Positions 53,055-62,231 are shown, counted from the stretch's first letter. The stretch: 64,000 nt of DNA from JAVVEH01 sp032251435 (GCA_032251435.1 JAVVEH010000022.1:11939-75938), one strand, 5' to 3'. The notes: a model not told the origin generated them from the letters alone. A program made the numbers and translations.

Positions 53055-55445
53055 TCAGCGACGACGGAAGCACACCCCCATCAGGCCCAGGCCAGCGAGG
53101 ATCATCGTGGAGGGTTCGGGGATGGGTATAAGGGTATATGTCAGCCAAAGTTCAGTATCAGATCCGCCGACGGTATTTCCAAGGACGATATCAAACGAAT
53201 TAAAAGGATTACTGAAGTTGTCTGTAAACAGATTAAACATACTTCCATCGCCAAAGGCAGTGGCCAAGTCATAGCCTGTACCAGTGGTATCAAGAATCCT
53301 CCAACTGTATGAGTTGTTATTGAAATTGACCGCATCGCCTGGACTGTTGGCTAAGTCCAAGCTGGTGATATCAATGGTAAACTGATTACCGGAAGTGGCG
53401 GTAAGCGAAAACGTATCGCTGACGGTCAGCAAGTCCCAACCGGGATCGGTTCCGGCAGTAAGAGCTTCGGCGTCGTTGATCTCCCACTTGTAGGTACCCC
53501 CCCCGGCCCAGGTCACATCGGCTAACGTTTGGCTTCCGGGACTGTTGCCTGGTGACAGAATTACACCAGTACCAGCGATGATCGCGGTATTCGAATTGAT
53601 CGTCCCCGTTCCACCGATGGTACCCTCGGTTACAGTCACGAGACCTGTGAGTGCGGTATCGCTGTTGTAGATGAATTTTGTTCCGGCACCGTTGACCGTG
53701 ATTCCGCCGCCGTTGCTGAGTGTGCCGGTTGGTGATATTTCCAGCGTGCCGTTGGACACGGTGGTTGCGCCGCCGTAGGTATTAGAGCCGGCAAGGGTCA
53801 ACGTGCCGCTACCCACTTTTTCAATGCCCAGTTCAGCGCTTACTATACTGCCTGAAAAAGTCGAATTTTTATTCTTCCCGCCGATCAAAAGTGTGGTATT
53901 GCCTCCTGTGCCTCCACCACGCAAAATGGTGCCGTTGCCCCTGAGTTCTCCGAGTTCTACGGAAGTGACCCCGTCGTTGCTTCGTAGGCCGAGCATTCCA
54001 TCTACTTGAAATGAAAGGTTTTGACTATCAGTCTGATCGGTGTCGAAGTTCATCCGTCCCGTAGAATCAATTTCAACTGTGCCGCTGCCGGTCATCGCGC
54101 CCGCATAGGTGTAACCAAAAGCAGGATAACACTCGATTCTGAGCACCGCTCCGCTGTCGATAAAGGCGTTGCTATTCGTGCCCAAGGTACCGGTTAAACT
54201 GCCGTTGTCGCCAATTTGCAGAATTCCCTGACTCACCGTGGTATCGCCGGTGTAGGTGTTGTTGTTTGGCAGTATCCATGTGCCTGCACCGTTTTTGGTT
54301 ACAGAGAGTGTGTTTGTGCCGTCGTCGGCAAGGTTTCCCGAGAAGGTGTTATCACCCGTGTTAGTGCCACCGAGAGTGAGGGTGCGATCCGTACTAAATA
54401 CTGGTGCGCCAGTCCATGTGAGCGTATGCGCACTGTCGAGGGAGTCGTTGCCAATGGTCGCGGTACCGTTCATAGTAAAATTGCGGTTGGTAGATGCCGC
54501 GGTTGTCCCGACATAGCTCAGTGTTCCATTGTTGAATATCAGCTTGTCAGCATTACTATTTGCGCCCCCGATGCTGCTTGTAGCGCCCCCATCAGCGAGC
54601 ACTGCCGCGGCTAGTGTCCCGCCACTGATTTCCGTGACACTGTGGCTATTTGTGCCGCCGGTGAGAGTCAATGTGCCGGCACCGATTTTTTTTATCGTGC
54701 CGCCGCCAGTGATGGCACCATCAAAAATGGTATCCTGATCGTTATTGCCGATGGTAATTCTAGCCCAATTCTCGGAGTCGATGGTACTGTTACTACTGCC
54801 AGTCAATCCACCCACCGTGGCACCGTGGGCGAAGTAGACACTGCCGCTGTCGGCGACGACAAGCGTGTTGTTCACCAGGGCGGTATTATTATCCACCGTG
54901 AGTTGGCCAGTAACGAAGGTATCACCCGTAAACGAAGTGTTGTCGCCAGTCAACCACACTGTTCCAGCGCCTTGGATCTTGATATCCCCGCTGCCACTCA
55001 GGGAGGCAGCTACTTTAATGACTCGACTCGATGTGTCCGTGTTGAAAGTTGTGATGTTGTCCAAATCGTCCAAGGTGATGTTGCCTGCCAGCGTAAATGT
55101 ACTGTCTTGGTATGCGGACACTTGACCGCCATTAAGCCGCAGGTCGTTGACAGTGATCGTGTGGCTACCTCCTTTGAGAGCAAGCCTTGATCCGGAATTG
55201 ATGGTCAGACTGCCACCGGCGAACGTATCGTCACTGCTTATGTTTTGCGTCCGCAATGTGTATGAGTTGCTGACCTCGTAATCTTTGCCGCTACTAGGAG
55301 CCAAACTATCTGACCAATCCGCCGGGGTGATCCAGGAATTGGATTTGTAGGGATCGACTCCCTGATTATGGATGAGGGTAATCGCGGCTTCCACCGAGGG
55401 TAATGCCAGGCAGAAACAGGCGAAGAGGAAAGAGCGAACGGTCAT
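53055..55445 (-). CDS. PEP-CTERM protein with autotransporter-type beta-strand repeats
   Basis: The 796-aa protein has a signal peptide (TVRSFLFACFCLALPSVEA). The body is made of beta-helix repeats of the autotransporter-associated type (GSGTLTLAGSNTYGGATTVS, GAGTLTLTGGTNSHSVTEIS, GAGTWILPNNNTYTGDTTVS, then GTINSNTAIIAGTGVILSPG). The C-terminus is the exosortase sorting signal PEPSTMILAGLGLMGVCF followed by RRR: a motif, a membrane helix and a basic tail. After export an exosortase should cut it and anchor or release it with extracellular matrix. No exosortase gene is in the window. The start is certain: AAGGAGG lies 8 nt upstream. A surface adhesin or matrix protein is the likeliest role. 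Confidence 0.9.
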   Translation of the reverse strand: MTVRSFLFACFCLALPSVEAAITLIHNQGVDPYKSNSWITPADWSDSLAPSSGKDYEVSNSYTLRTQNISSDDTFAGGSLTINSGSRLALKGGSHTITVNDLRLNGGQVSAYQDSTFTLAGNITLDDLDNITTFNTDTSSRVIKVAASLSGSGDIKIQGAGTVWLTGDNTSFTGDTFVTGQLTVDNNTALVNNTLVVADSGSVYFAHGATVGGLTGSSNSTIDSENWARITIGNNDQDTIFDGAITGGGTIKKIGAGTLTLTGGTNSHSVTEISGGTLAAAVLADGGATSSIGGANSNADKLIFNNGTLSYVGTTAASTNRNFTMNGTATIGNDSLDSAHTLTWTGAPVFSTDRTLTLGGTNTGDNTFSGNLADDGTNTLSVTKNGAGTWILPNNNTYTGDTTVSQGILQIGDNGSLTGTLGTNSNAFIDSGAVLRIECYPAFGYTYAGAMTGSGTVEIDSTGRMNFDTDQTDSQNLSFQVDGMLGLRSNDGVTSVELGELRGNGTILRGGGTGGNTTLLIGGKNKNSTFSGSIVSAELGIEKVGSGTLTLAGSNTYGGATTVSNGTLEISPTGTLSNGGGITVNGAGTKFIYNSDTALTGLVTVTEGTIGGTGTINSNTAIIAGTGVILSPGNSPGSQTLADVTWAGGGTYKWEINDAEALTAGTDPGWDLLTVSDTFSLTATSGNQFTIDITSLDLANSPGDAVNFNNNSYSWRILDTTGTGYDLATAFGDGSMFNLFTDNFSNPFNSFDIVLGNTVGGSDTELWLTYTLIPIPEPSTMILAGLGLMGVCFRRR

Positions 55446-55632
55446 GATCGCCTCCTTGGTGGTTGGTCCGTTGGACGTTCTTGGTTTCGGTCGTTTCGTT
55501 TAAATCGTAAAATTTTGGGCATTTTTTGGGGACCATTAAACTTGGGCCTGCCCCGTGCGATAGGTGCGTAAAAGAACCACAATAACTGGTTAATACCGCA
55601 ATAATTCGCGCCGAGTGCCCACCCCTTTTTAT

Positions 55633-55654
55633 ACTTTTTGTGCCTTTTTGTGGC
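55633..55654. repeat. 10-bp-period CACAAAAAGG-type repeat
   Basis: CTTTTTGTGC and CTTTTTGTGG occur in tandem, the same phrase as at 42822, 45759-45840 and 62363-62423. It lies about 190 nt upstream of the PEP-CTERM start. Confidence 0.8.
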
Positions 55655-55852
55655 TATTGCACTGAGTTTAATGGTTACGTTTTCACGTGGATATATTTCG
55701 CTCACACGCGCCTCAAACGAGACATGCGTTTCGTGCGGTTTACCTGTCATTTTCTGCCTGTTTTACGTGCGGCTCCGTGCGGCAGCTAACGGTCAACAGG
55801 GGATTTTTAATTATATTCCCTAATATCCGGGGAGAACACGGTGGGGGCAACT

Positions 55853-55950
55853 GGCATTTTGCGCAAAAAAACTGGCCGATTGCGAAAAGGCAATGGTAAC
55901 CGCAGATGGACGCGGATAAACGCGGATGAAGAAAGAGGCTGAACCGCGAA
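55853..55950. repeat. ~100-bp dispersed repeat, copy 2
   Basis: It aligns with 51632-51730 from the TGCGCAAAAAAACTGGCCGA block through the CGCGGATAAA/CGCGGATGAA units to TGAACCGCGAA, with a few substitutions. It lies 277 nt beyond the second nucleotidyltransferase gene, mirroring the position of copy 1. Confidence 0.85.
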
Positions 55951-56226
55951 ACGACATCCCAAATGGACCTGAGGTCGAAACCCAGTCGGCTATAATCGCC
56001 TGATCTCCCACAGATGTCAGACGGGGAAAGGTTTCTTCGGCTTTTACTTCTGTTCCGTTAGCGAGCTCCGGCCGGGAGTTATAGCCTGCCTGGGAATTAA
56101 ATGCCGGACTCGGCGGCGGCCAGGGATTATCGGAGGAGTCGAACGTATTACAGGAGTTTATTTCCGATCCGAATCCCGCTCAGCGGAAAAACTTTGGATT
56201 TGGCAGGGAAAAAGAATGCAGAGATG

Positions 56227-56679
56227 TTACGAAGAAAGACGGTCTTTCACTTTACGCAGGACGCGGGCATCTTCCTGATGCCGGGGGTCGTCAATCGAAC
56301 TTTTGATCGCCACCAGTGAATCAAGGTCGATCCAGTGGGCGACAACGTCCCCATATGGGCTGTCCAGGCGACGGTGCCATGCTTCATCAAAGGACACCGG
56401 CCCCATCTCCACCAGCAAATCGATCCGGTTGGGAGCAAGCCCCATCTGGACAACCTGATCCGGCTCATCGTATGCCAGTAAGGTCGGGCTGCCAAATTCG
56501 ACCAACGCGTGGTTTGCAGACGCAATATTGCCGCGCGATCCCTCAATCCACAAATCCATATCTTTAGTGAAGCGGGGCTTCGCATGATAAATGAATGCCA
56601 GCCCGCCAACAATCAGATACTTCACTGAGTGATGGTTTAGCAAGGCAAGCATGTCTTCGAAATCAGGAACCGTATTCAT
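56227..56679 (-). CDS. Nucleotidyltransferase-like protein (DUF6036/AbiEii-like)
   Basis: The protein has 150 aa from the ATG at 56679. KYLIVGGLAFIYHAKPRFT followed by KDMDLWIEG is the GG...D-x-D nucleotidyltransferase core, in which the Gly-Gly loop is followed by two acidic residues; RIDLLVEMG carries the third. This pattern fits the DUF6036 and AbiEii groups, often the toxin or effector of two-gene modules. It overlaps the small upstream gene by 17 nt. I reject the TTG eight codons earlier because the ATG has GAGG at good spacing. The role is inferred; it might also be a nucleotide-adding enzyme for an unknown small RNA or protein target. Confidence 0.7.
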   Translation of the reverse strand: MNTVPDFEDMLALLNHHSVKYLIVGGLAFIYHAKPRFTKDMDLWIEGSRGNIASANHALVEFGSPTLLAYDEPDQVVQMGLAPNRIDLLVEMGPVSFDEAWHRRLDSPYGDVVAHWIDLDSLVAIKSSIDDPRHQEDARVLRKVKDRLSS

Positions 56680-56899
56680 GCCGCTGTCCTCTTGCCTCCT
56701 CAACCTTGCTCAGATCATTGCGCAAGTCAACCAGAGCGGAAAGACGTTCTTCCGGGCCAACCGACTGCCAAAAATCCAAGTCCCAATCCTCGGCTTCTTT
56801 GAAGGAATGCGACAGGTGCCCGACCATCCTTGCCTTTCTAGCCCGGACGCGCTCCGACAGTCCGGGTCTCAACTCAAAATGGTTCGCATCGTCCTGCAT
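56663..56899 (-). CDS. Small partner protein of the nucleotidyltransferase module
   Basis: The 78-aa protein starts MQDDANHFELRPGLSERVRA and continues with RKARMVGHLSHSFKEAEDWD and a predicted helix rich in Leu/Asp/Arg (LSALVDLRNDLSKVEEARG). It has no enzyme motif. Its size, charge and 17-nt overlap with the following nucleotidyltransferase indicate a cognate antitoxin-like or regulatory subunit; that pairing is inferred from gene order, not from a known family. The ATG at 56899 is the only reasonable start. About 240 nt upstream lies the end of a sulfatase gene, with no feature I recognise between them. Confidence 0.65.
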   Translation of the reverse strand: MQDDANHFELRPGLSERVRARKARMVGHLSHSFKEAEDWDLDFWQSVGPEERLSALVDLRNDLSKVEEARGQRHEYGS

Positions 56900-57137
56900 A
56901 CACTAACTATATACGTCACTCAATGCCAGACAAGTCCGCATGGGGTAAAATAAAGAAAACCCGCAAAAAGGTACAACAAATTAGAAAAGCTAGCGAAGCT
57001 CCGCCTCAAACCGACTAGCCAGGCGGCACGTTATGGCGGCGGAGCTTCGCGTCCTGCCCGCAGTGCCTATTGGCTGAAGCCAAAGGCTACAACTATTGCA
57101 GGCGGGTGCTGGTTTGCCGCTTCGCCCCGCTCCCCGC

Positions 57138-58730
57138 TCATGCCGACGCGAGCCGTGGCATCCACATCGGTTCCTTGCCCAGCTCGGCATGGATATAGTT
57201 CAGCATCAAGTCCTGCTTCAGAGCCTGACTTGCCGGATCATCCCAGAGGTTGTTCACTTCGCCCCGGTCTGCTTCAAGATCAAACAGTTCGCCATAGGTC
57301 TGATTATAATAAACGGTCAGCTTGTAGCGCGCGTTGACGTAGGTTTTGAGATGCAGTGTGGTGGGTTGATGATGGTTTTCGACCATGATGTGATCCCTGA
57401 CGGCGGCGGCACTGCCTTCCAGCACGGGCCTCTGGCTCCGGCCGGTCATGGCGCGGGGAATGGGCAGTCCGGCGACATCGAGAAAGGTCGGCGCCAGATC
57501 CACCAGGCTCAGCAGCGCATCGGTGCGTGCGCCTGCTTCAGTAACCCCGGGAAGCCGGGCGACAAACGGCAGTTTAATCATGTCCTCGTAGTGAAAGGCA
57601 CCCTTGCCGCGCAGCCCGTGCTGACCGAAGAAGTCACCATGATCCGCAGTGAAGACCACCAGCGTATCCTCGGCCAGGCCCAGTTCATCCAGTTTGTCGA
57701 GGGTCTTGCCGATATAGTGATCCAGCATCGAAACCTGGGCATAGAGGATTGCCACCTTTTCCGCCGCGTTTGTGTGCTTCGACAAGTGCGAATGGATGCC
57801 GTGGCAGTCGCTGCCGCCTTCTTCCACATACATGGACCGATCCGGCTTCACCTGCTGGGTGATCTGAAAATGATAGGGATTCTTGTCATGTTCCCCCTCG
57901 GTCACAGTCGGGACATCGATCATTGCCGGATCATACATCTTCGCCCAGCGTTCCGGCACCACATGCGGCCCATGCGGATCGGGGTGGCTGACCCAGAGAA
58001 AGAAGTTGTCGCCATTCCGCTTGTATTCCTCCAGCCGGGCATTGGCGCGCTCGGCGATCCAAGTGGAATAATGGAATTCTTCAGGCAGACTCCAGACAGA
58101 GTCCCGCACGGCATCGTCATTTCCGAAGTAGTCCCGCCAGTTCGTCAGCCCCTGCAACTTCGTTGCTTTTTCGGGGAGATCTGATCCCTGCGACTCACTC
58201 GAAATGGCCTGCCTTTGTATTCCGTTCGAGCCCGCGACCGCTGGATGGCCGCTTTCTTCAAGCCAGATGGCATAGTGCTGGCCCGCATTGCCGTTGCCAT
58301 GATCCCGGTTGAGCTCGTACTCTTCAAAGCCGTAATAGGGCTCGGTGCGTTGCCGCCAGTAGTCCAGGTTGTCGAGCATCTCCCGCGATTCGACGCTGGG
58401 AAATTCTTCTGTCCCGACAATGGGTTGGAAATGCCCCTTTCCGACCAGGGCCGTGCGGTAGCCCGCCGCCCGAAAATCATCACCCACCGTGTGCGCGTCT
58501 TCCGGCAGTTTGGTTCCCAGCGCCCAGGCGCCATGCTGGGATGGATACGTCCCGGTGATAATCGAGGCCCGGCTGGGCGTGCAGGTCGGGTTCGGACAGT
58601 AGGCGCGCTCAAAGATCATGCCCTGCGCGGCAAGCCGATCCAGATTGGGGGTTTTGATCTTCGGGTTGTTGTAGCCAACAAGTGAGTAATGGTGCTGATC
58701 ACTGGTGATTAAGAGGATATTTTTATTCAT
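57138..58730 (-). CDS. Sulfatase, formylglycine type, no signal peptide
   Basis: The protein has 530 aa. The fold begins MNKNILLITSDQHHYSLVGY; precursor Cys50 lies in NPTCTPSRASIITGTYPSQH. ALVGKGHFQPI, FFLWVSHPDPHGPHVVPERW and VVFTADHGDFFGQHG complete the active site, and GAFHYEDMIKLPF follows. I chose the ATG at 58730, with AAGGAACAGG just upstream; the longer frame adds 21 residues encoded in the repeat-bearing leader. It is cytoplasmic by appearance. The neighbour upstream is the PDZ-toroid protein at 58951 and the spacer between them holds compound palindrome copies D and E. The substrate is unknown; length and the SDQHH opening resemble choline-sulfatase or heparan-type S1 groups, but not decisively. 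Confidence 0.9.
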   Translation of the reverse strand: MNKNILLITSDQHHYSLVGYNNPKIKTPNLDRLAAQGMIFERAYCPNPTCTPSRASIITGTYPSQHGAWALGTKLPEDAHTVGDDFRAAGYRTALVGKGHFQPIVGTEEFPSVESREMLDNLDYWRQRTEPYYGFEEYELNRDHGNGNAGQHYAIWLEESGHPAVAGSNGIQRQAISSESQGSDLPEKATKLQGLTNWRDYFGNDDAVRDSVWSLPEEFHYSTWIAERANARLEEYKRNGDNFFLWVSHPDPHGPHVVPERWAKMYDPAMIDVPTVTEGEHDKNPYHFQITQQVKPDRSMYVEEGGSDCHGIHSHLSKHTNAAEKVAILYAQVSMLDHYIGKTLDKLDELGLAEDTLVVFTADHGDFFGQHGLRGKGAFHYEDMIKLPFVARLPGVTEAGARTDALLSLVDLAPTFLDVAGLPIPRAMTGRSQRPVLEGSAAAVRDHIMVENHHQPTTLHLKTYVNARYKLTVYYNQTYGELFDLEADRGEVNNLWDDPASQALKQDLMLNYIHAELGKEPMWMPRLASA

Positions 58731-58793
58731 CCTGTTCCTTTTTGCAAACCCATCAGGGGAGAGCGGCTTCGACGGGAACCATCGCCATCCCAA

Positions 58794-58868
58794 GTTGGTG
58801 TACCGACTTCAGTCGGCTCTTCGAGGGCGGCAGGGCCGCCGGATTCCGGCTGAAGCCGGGACACCAAC
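58794..58868. repeat. Dispersed compound palindrome, copy D (complete)
   Basis: The left arm 58794-58816 and right arm 58846-58868 are inverse complements with three mismatches in 23. A central GGCGGC/GCCGCC hairpin lies at 58826-58840, and each arm also holds its own short hairpin. It lies in the leader of the sulfatase gene. Confidence 0.9.
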
Positions 58869-58876
58869 GCGCGCGC

Positions 58877-58930
58877 CCCCCGGATTCCGGCTGGCCTGTC
58901 CCGCTTGTGCGGGAAGCCGGGACACCGACG
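58877..58930. repeat. Dispersed compound palindrome, copy E (single arm, interrupted)
   Basis: A second right-hand arm follows copy D, but between CCGGCT and AAGCCGGGACACC a 20-odd-nt stretch with its own CCCGC/GCGGG hairpin has been inserted. It sits 20 nt beyond the end of the PDZ-toroid gene. Confidence 0.65.
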
Positions 58931-58950
58931 CCCCAATGACGCGCCCCCCA

Positions 58951-61278
58951 TCAGTCTTTTCCTTTGCCCGCCTGGATGGCTTCCTCCAGAGTGATCAGCT
59001 TGGGCGGATTCTTATCCCCTTCAACCGCTTTGACCATGGCGTTGTAAGCCCGGGTATGACGCCCCCAGTCGGTGCGGTTTTTGGTCCGTTCCCGATATTG
59101 CTCCAAGGCATCTTTCGCATTCCCGCCATAGGCCGCCAGGGACTCCCATGTCGCCTTCGCGCGGAACGACCCTTTGCCACTCGGGTTCTTGCCGATCAGC
59201 ATGGCATAGTCGAGCCCCTCTTTGATCTTGAGATCCGCCAGGATGGCGATGGCTTCGGCGATGGGCCCGGAGGGATTGTGATAGGAATGATAGGTCGGAT
59301 CATCGTCGGCAATCACATGCAGCACATCGTCGGCGACGAGATGAAAATCCTCCAGCGGAAGACCTCGAAGCATCTGCAATCCTTCAGTCCTCCCATTCTG
59401 CCGCTTATGCCTGATCAGCTTCAGAGCCGCCTGGTAGTGCGCCGCCTTGTCCGGCACCAGACCACTGGCAAACGGGGTCGGACACAGGACATTCAAGTTT
59501 TTGCCAATGCCCATATCGGCCAACTGAAAAGGATCATCCGGTTTGTCTTCGTTTATAAGTCTGACGATGTCCGGATAGTATTTCCGCGCCGGATCGCCCA
59601 TATAGGCCAGCGAGCCGGCGGCATCAATTCTGACATCGAGCGGCATGGCGGGATCGCGCAGGATCGCGCCGATGTCATCCAGTTGGGGCAGACGCTTCTC
59701 GATCGGATGCCACCAGCCATACTGACTGATCGCCAGTTGCTTCTGTTCGGGCGTTCCCTCTTTTAGGTATTTGATCCAGGTCGACTCCAGCGCGTCCCGG
59801 TGCGTTCCCAGGTGGCCAACACCCCCACGCCGGATCTGAGGCAGCGGATGATGCATGACCAGTTCCATCAATTCTTCAGGGGTCTTTTTCGAGTAGTCAA
59901 TCTTGCTCAGCATGATGACATCGGTCGCGGCCTGTCCTTTCGCCCAAATCGACTCATCGACCTCGCGGCCCGTGATGATCAGCGCCTTGCGCGGCAGACA
60001 GTACGTCAGCAGCGCCACACCCTCCTCCGGCCCGGGTTTCTGATCCGGAGACCAATTCCCGTCAAAATTGCGCCGTAGATTGAAATACCACAGTGACTTC
60101 CTGAAGAACTGCTGGCTGACCTCGGGCCCCGACAGGTTGGCGCCCAGCGGCGTCCAGAGCGGATTGAAGAACGAGCTGCCATGGCCGGTTTCGAGGCCGT
60201 CGTAGGTCGTCGCCGTAATCCGGGAAAAGTACTTTGCCCCTTCCGTGTTCCCGAGCAACCGCATACACAGCGCGGCGGAACCACTGGTGCCGTTGTTGTT
60301 GAATCCGCTACTGTTAGGACCGTGCACGCCGTAGGGAAAACAGCCCTTGCCCACATGTGAACTGACATAGGCGTTGGTGGTCGCAATCGCCTGGTCAAGC
60401 ACGGGATCATCGACAAAGCATTTCTTCGCCAGGATCATCCCCATGAAGCAGGAAAGGCTCGGTTGATTCATCTGGGCATACCCGGGCAAACGGTTGAAAC
60501 GTTCGGGTGAAATGAAGCGATGCCCGTACAGTCCCCCCGCATCCTGCCCTCTCGCCAGCGCCAGGGCATAGATCCTGATGGCCGGCAGCACGGATTTGTC
60601 CCCGGTCAGCAGATGATATTCCGCGAGCGTGATCAGGTTGTATCCCCAGTACCAGGTCAGGAAGAGCTGCTCATCTTCTCCGGAAATGACCTTGTCCACT
60701 TTCGCCGGATCCGGGTGGGCCCAGCTCTCTTCCTGAATCGCCCGGGCGACCGCATCGATGTATTTCTTCTCACCGGTAGCCATCAGCCCCAGCAGCTCCG
60801 GATGCAGACGGCTGCCATCTTCTTTCTTGCGCTTGGAAGCAAGACTTTTGACCACCGATTCCGCAGTCATGGCGATGATCTTGTCACTCTTCGCACAATC
60901 CCACGGGGCCGTCGGACTGTACGAGCCCAGCACGGGCAAGCTGATGTCGACGGTCCGGCCGCCCTTGAGCATCAAGGCCATCTTTCCCCCGGGCGCGTCG
61001 CTCTCCGCCACGTCAATGGCCGCCGCCATTTCGCCTTTCACATCGGTGAACTTGGCCCCGCCCACGCCAATGATTTCCTCGCCCTTGGTCAGCTTGCCGT
61101 CGGCAGGCGACCCCGGCTGCGCGCTATCCACGATGATCGAGGTTTTCGTCACATCGCCCATGATGCCTGTGGGTCCCAGAAGCAAACGCTCGGCCCCCTT
61201 GCTCTTCGCCAAAGCGATATCTGCCTTCAGCATCCCCAGCAAAACACCCGCGGTTATCGTCAAACGTCTTAAATTCAT
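58951..61278 (-). CDS. Secreted PDZ/alpha-toroid protein (DUF6288-like)
   Basis: The 775-aa protein has a signal peptide (TITAGVLLGMLKADIALA). Residues about 28-125 are PDZ-like: GPTGIMGDVTKTSIIVDSAQ, PGSPADGKLTKGEEIIGVGG, and SLPVLGSYSPTAPWD closing it. About 130-480 form the alpha-toroid with YAQMNQPSLSCFMGMILAKK, CFPYGVHGPN and GHGSSFFNPLWTPLGANLSG, the same block order as the three larger relatives. About 500-770 look like helical repeats of HEAT type. No esterase-like module is attached. I chose the ATG at 61278, which starts the signal peptide; the longer frame lies inside the prepilin-like gene. Nothing catalytic is recognisable; scaffold or glycan-processing roles are both open. Confidence 0.75.
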   Translation of the reverse strand: MNLRRLTITAGVLLGMLKADIALAKSKGAERLLLGPTGIMGDVTKTSIIVDSAQPGSPADGKLTKGEEIIGVGGAKFTDVKGEMAAAIDVAESDAPGGKMALMLKGGRTVDISLPVLGSYSPTAPWDCAKSDKIIAMTAESVVKSLASKRKKEDGSRLHPELLGLMATGEKKYIDAVARAIQEESWAHPDPAKVDKVISGEDEQLFLTWYWGYNLITLAEYHLLTGDKSVLPAIRIYALALARGQDAGGLYGHRFISPERFNRLPGYAQMNQPSLSCFMGMILAKKCFVDDPVLDQAIATTNAYVSSHVGKGCFPYGVHGPNSSGFNNNGTSGSAALCMRLLGNTEGAKYFSRITATTYDGLETGHGSSFFNPLWTPLGANLSGPEVSQQFFRKSLWYFNLRRNFDGNWSPDQKPGPEEGVALLTYCLPRKALIITGREVDESIWAKGQAATDVIMLSKIDYSKKTPEELMELVMHHPLPQIRRGGVGHLGTHRDALESTWIKYLKEGTPEQKQLAISQYGWWHPIEKRLPQLDDIGAILRDPAMPLDVRIDAAGSLAYMGDPARKYYPDIVRLINEDKPDDPFQLADMGIGKNLNVLCPTPFASGLVPDKAAHYQAALKLIRHKRQNGRTEGLQMLRGLPLEDFHLVADDVLHVIADDDPTYHSYHNPSGPIAEAIAILADLKIKEGLDYAMLIGKNPSGKGSFRAKATWESLAAYGGNAKDALEQYRERTKNRTDWGRHTRAYNAMVKAVEGDKNPPKLITLEEAIQAGKGKD

Positions 61279-61292
61279 GATTGTTTTCTCTA

Positions 61293-62102
61293 TCACTTCA
61301 CAAACTGATCGGGGACCAATTGATAGAACCCCATGGACATGCTCTGGTACCGGAAGCCTTCCTTGCTGTCCGCCGCCGCGTCGTAGCTGGTCACGCTGCC
61401 ATCCTGACCACAGAAGTTCCCGCTGGCGGCGGGATAGACACCTTGTGACGATGTATAGCAGCCCTTCGCATACCAATCGGCGGTCGGCTCAGCGTTCCAG
61501 TTGGCGGCGCCGAAACCCGTATGATTGGCATATCGCCGATAATAGGGGTGCGCATCGAAATGCTCAAGCCGGTCGGAGATCAAAACCGTGAATCTGGGGT
61601 CGCCCGCATTGTCTCGGCGGTTGAAATAGTCGCCAGCCCGCCGCATGATTGTGCCTTGATGAACACCCCCCGGAGTCGTGGCGAATCCCCAGTAATGCAC
61701 GTAATTTGTGCGGATGTACTGCGTGCTGTTGGAAGGCGCCAGCGCCAATGGACAGTGGGCGATGCTGCCTTTGTTCTCCTCTTCGACCGCTTTTCCCCAG
61801 GAGTCGGCCAGCGCGGCGGGGACCTCGCTCCAGCTTCCGGCATTTTTGAGCCCCTGCATCGCCAATGTGTAGGGCCAGCCGTTGCTGCGCGCGTTCAAGG
61901 CATTGCTGGGTGCGGGATAGAAACTGTCGTTGTCGACCGTGTAGGCCGCCAGACCGATAGCCATCTGCTTCATGTTATTTTTGCACATGACCTCCTGCGC
62001 CGCGTACCGGGCCCGCTGCAGAGCCGGCAGCAGCAGCGATGCCAGTATCCCGATGATGGCGATCACGACCAGCAGTTCGATTAAAGTAAAGTGTTTTTTC
62101 AT
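61293..62102 (-). CDS. Prepilin-like protein (DUF1559-type, type II secretion/pseudopilin N-terminus)
   Basis: The 269-aa protein has the prepilin leader and N-methylation segment: [20 protein letters not shown], with the cleavage point before Phe and Glu at mature position 5, then a hydrophobic helix and [17 protein letters not shown]. The rest is a globular domain with a Trp/Tyr-rich centre, paired Cys, and a C-terminal [11 protein letters not shown] (the xDGS region typical of DUF1559). Such proteins are numerous in planctomycete/Kiritimatiellota-type genomes; they are membrane-anchored and their function is mostly unknown. ATG at 62102 is certain from the leader. It lies 14 nt before the PDZ-toroid start, suggesting cotranscription and perhaps a shared cell-envelope location. 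Confidence 0.88.
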   Translation of the reverse strand: MKKHFTLIELLVVIAIIGILASLLLPALQRARYAAQEVMCKNNMKQMAIGLAAYTVDNDSFYPAPSNALNARSNGWPYTLAMQGLKNAGSWSEVPAALADSWGKAVEEENKGSIAHCPLALAPSNSTQYIRTNYVHYWGFATTPGGVHQGTIMRRAGDYFNRRDNAGDPRFTVLISDRLEHFDAHPYYRRYANHTGFGAANWNAEPTADWYAKGCYTSSQGVYPAASGNFCGQDGSVTSYDAAADSKEGFRYQSMSMGFYQLVPDQFVK

Positions 62103-62167
62103 GGCGGTGTCGTTCTTTTTTTCTTTTGGAGAGAGACACGAGTTTCGCGCCCTTGAAGACGCAGAGC

Positions 62168-62231
62168 ACGTCGACTTGAATCGACCGGATCGATCAAGTC
62201 GGGCTGGTCGAGCAGGTCGATCCCGTCGAAT
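62168..62231. repeat. 9-bp-period degenerate tandem repeat
   Basis: TCG recurs about every 9 bp through seven units (TCGACCGGA, TCGATCAAG, TCGGGCTGG, TCGAGCAGG, TCGATCCCG and flanking ones). It lies about 70 nt upstream of the prepilin start. Confidence 0.75.

Larger units (their letters stand above)
55446..56226. other. 781-nt intergenic region before the PEP-CTERM gene
   Basis: No convincing gene. The minus-strand frame 55442-55750 is open for 102 codons, but its sequence is repeat phrase (ATKRHKKYKK) and unrecognised AT-richer sequence, so I reject it. The region carries a 10-bp repeat phrase at 55633-55654 and copy 2 of the 100-bp repeat (55853-55950). The rest, 55960-56226, shows nothing I recognise. 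The PEP-CTERM promoter must lie here, but I cannot place it. Confidence 0.55.

Noticed and set aside
55442..55750. 102-codon minus-strand frame upstream of the PEP-CTERM gene
   Set aside because: It consists of repeat-phrase translation (ATKRHKKYKK) and unrecognised sequence, overlaps the PEP-CTERM start, and has no convincing ribosome site.
58727..58951. Small minus-strand frame reading [14 protein letters not shown]
   Set aside because: It is the translation of the compound palindrome; the same peptide appears wherever the palindrome occurs.
61279..61476. N-terminal extension of the PDZ-toroid protein at 58951
   Set aside because: It lies inside the prepilin-like gene and precedes a clear signal peptide at the ATG at 61278.
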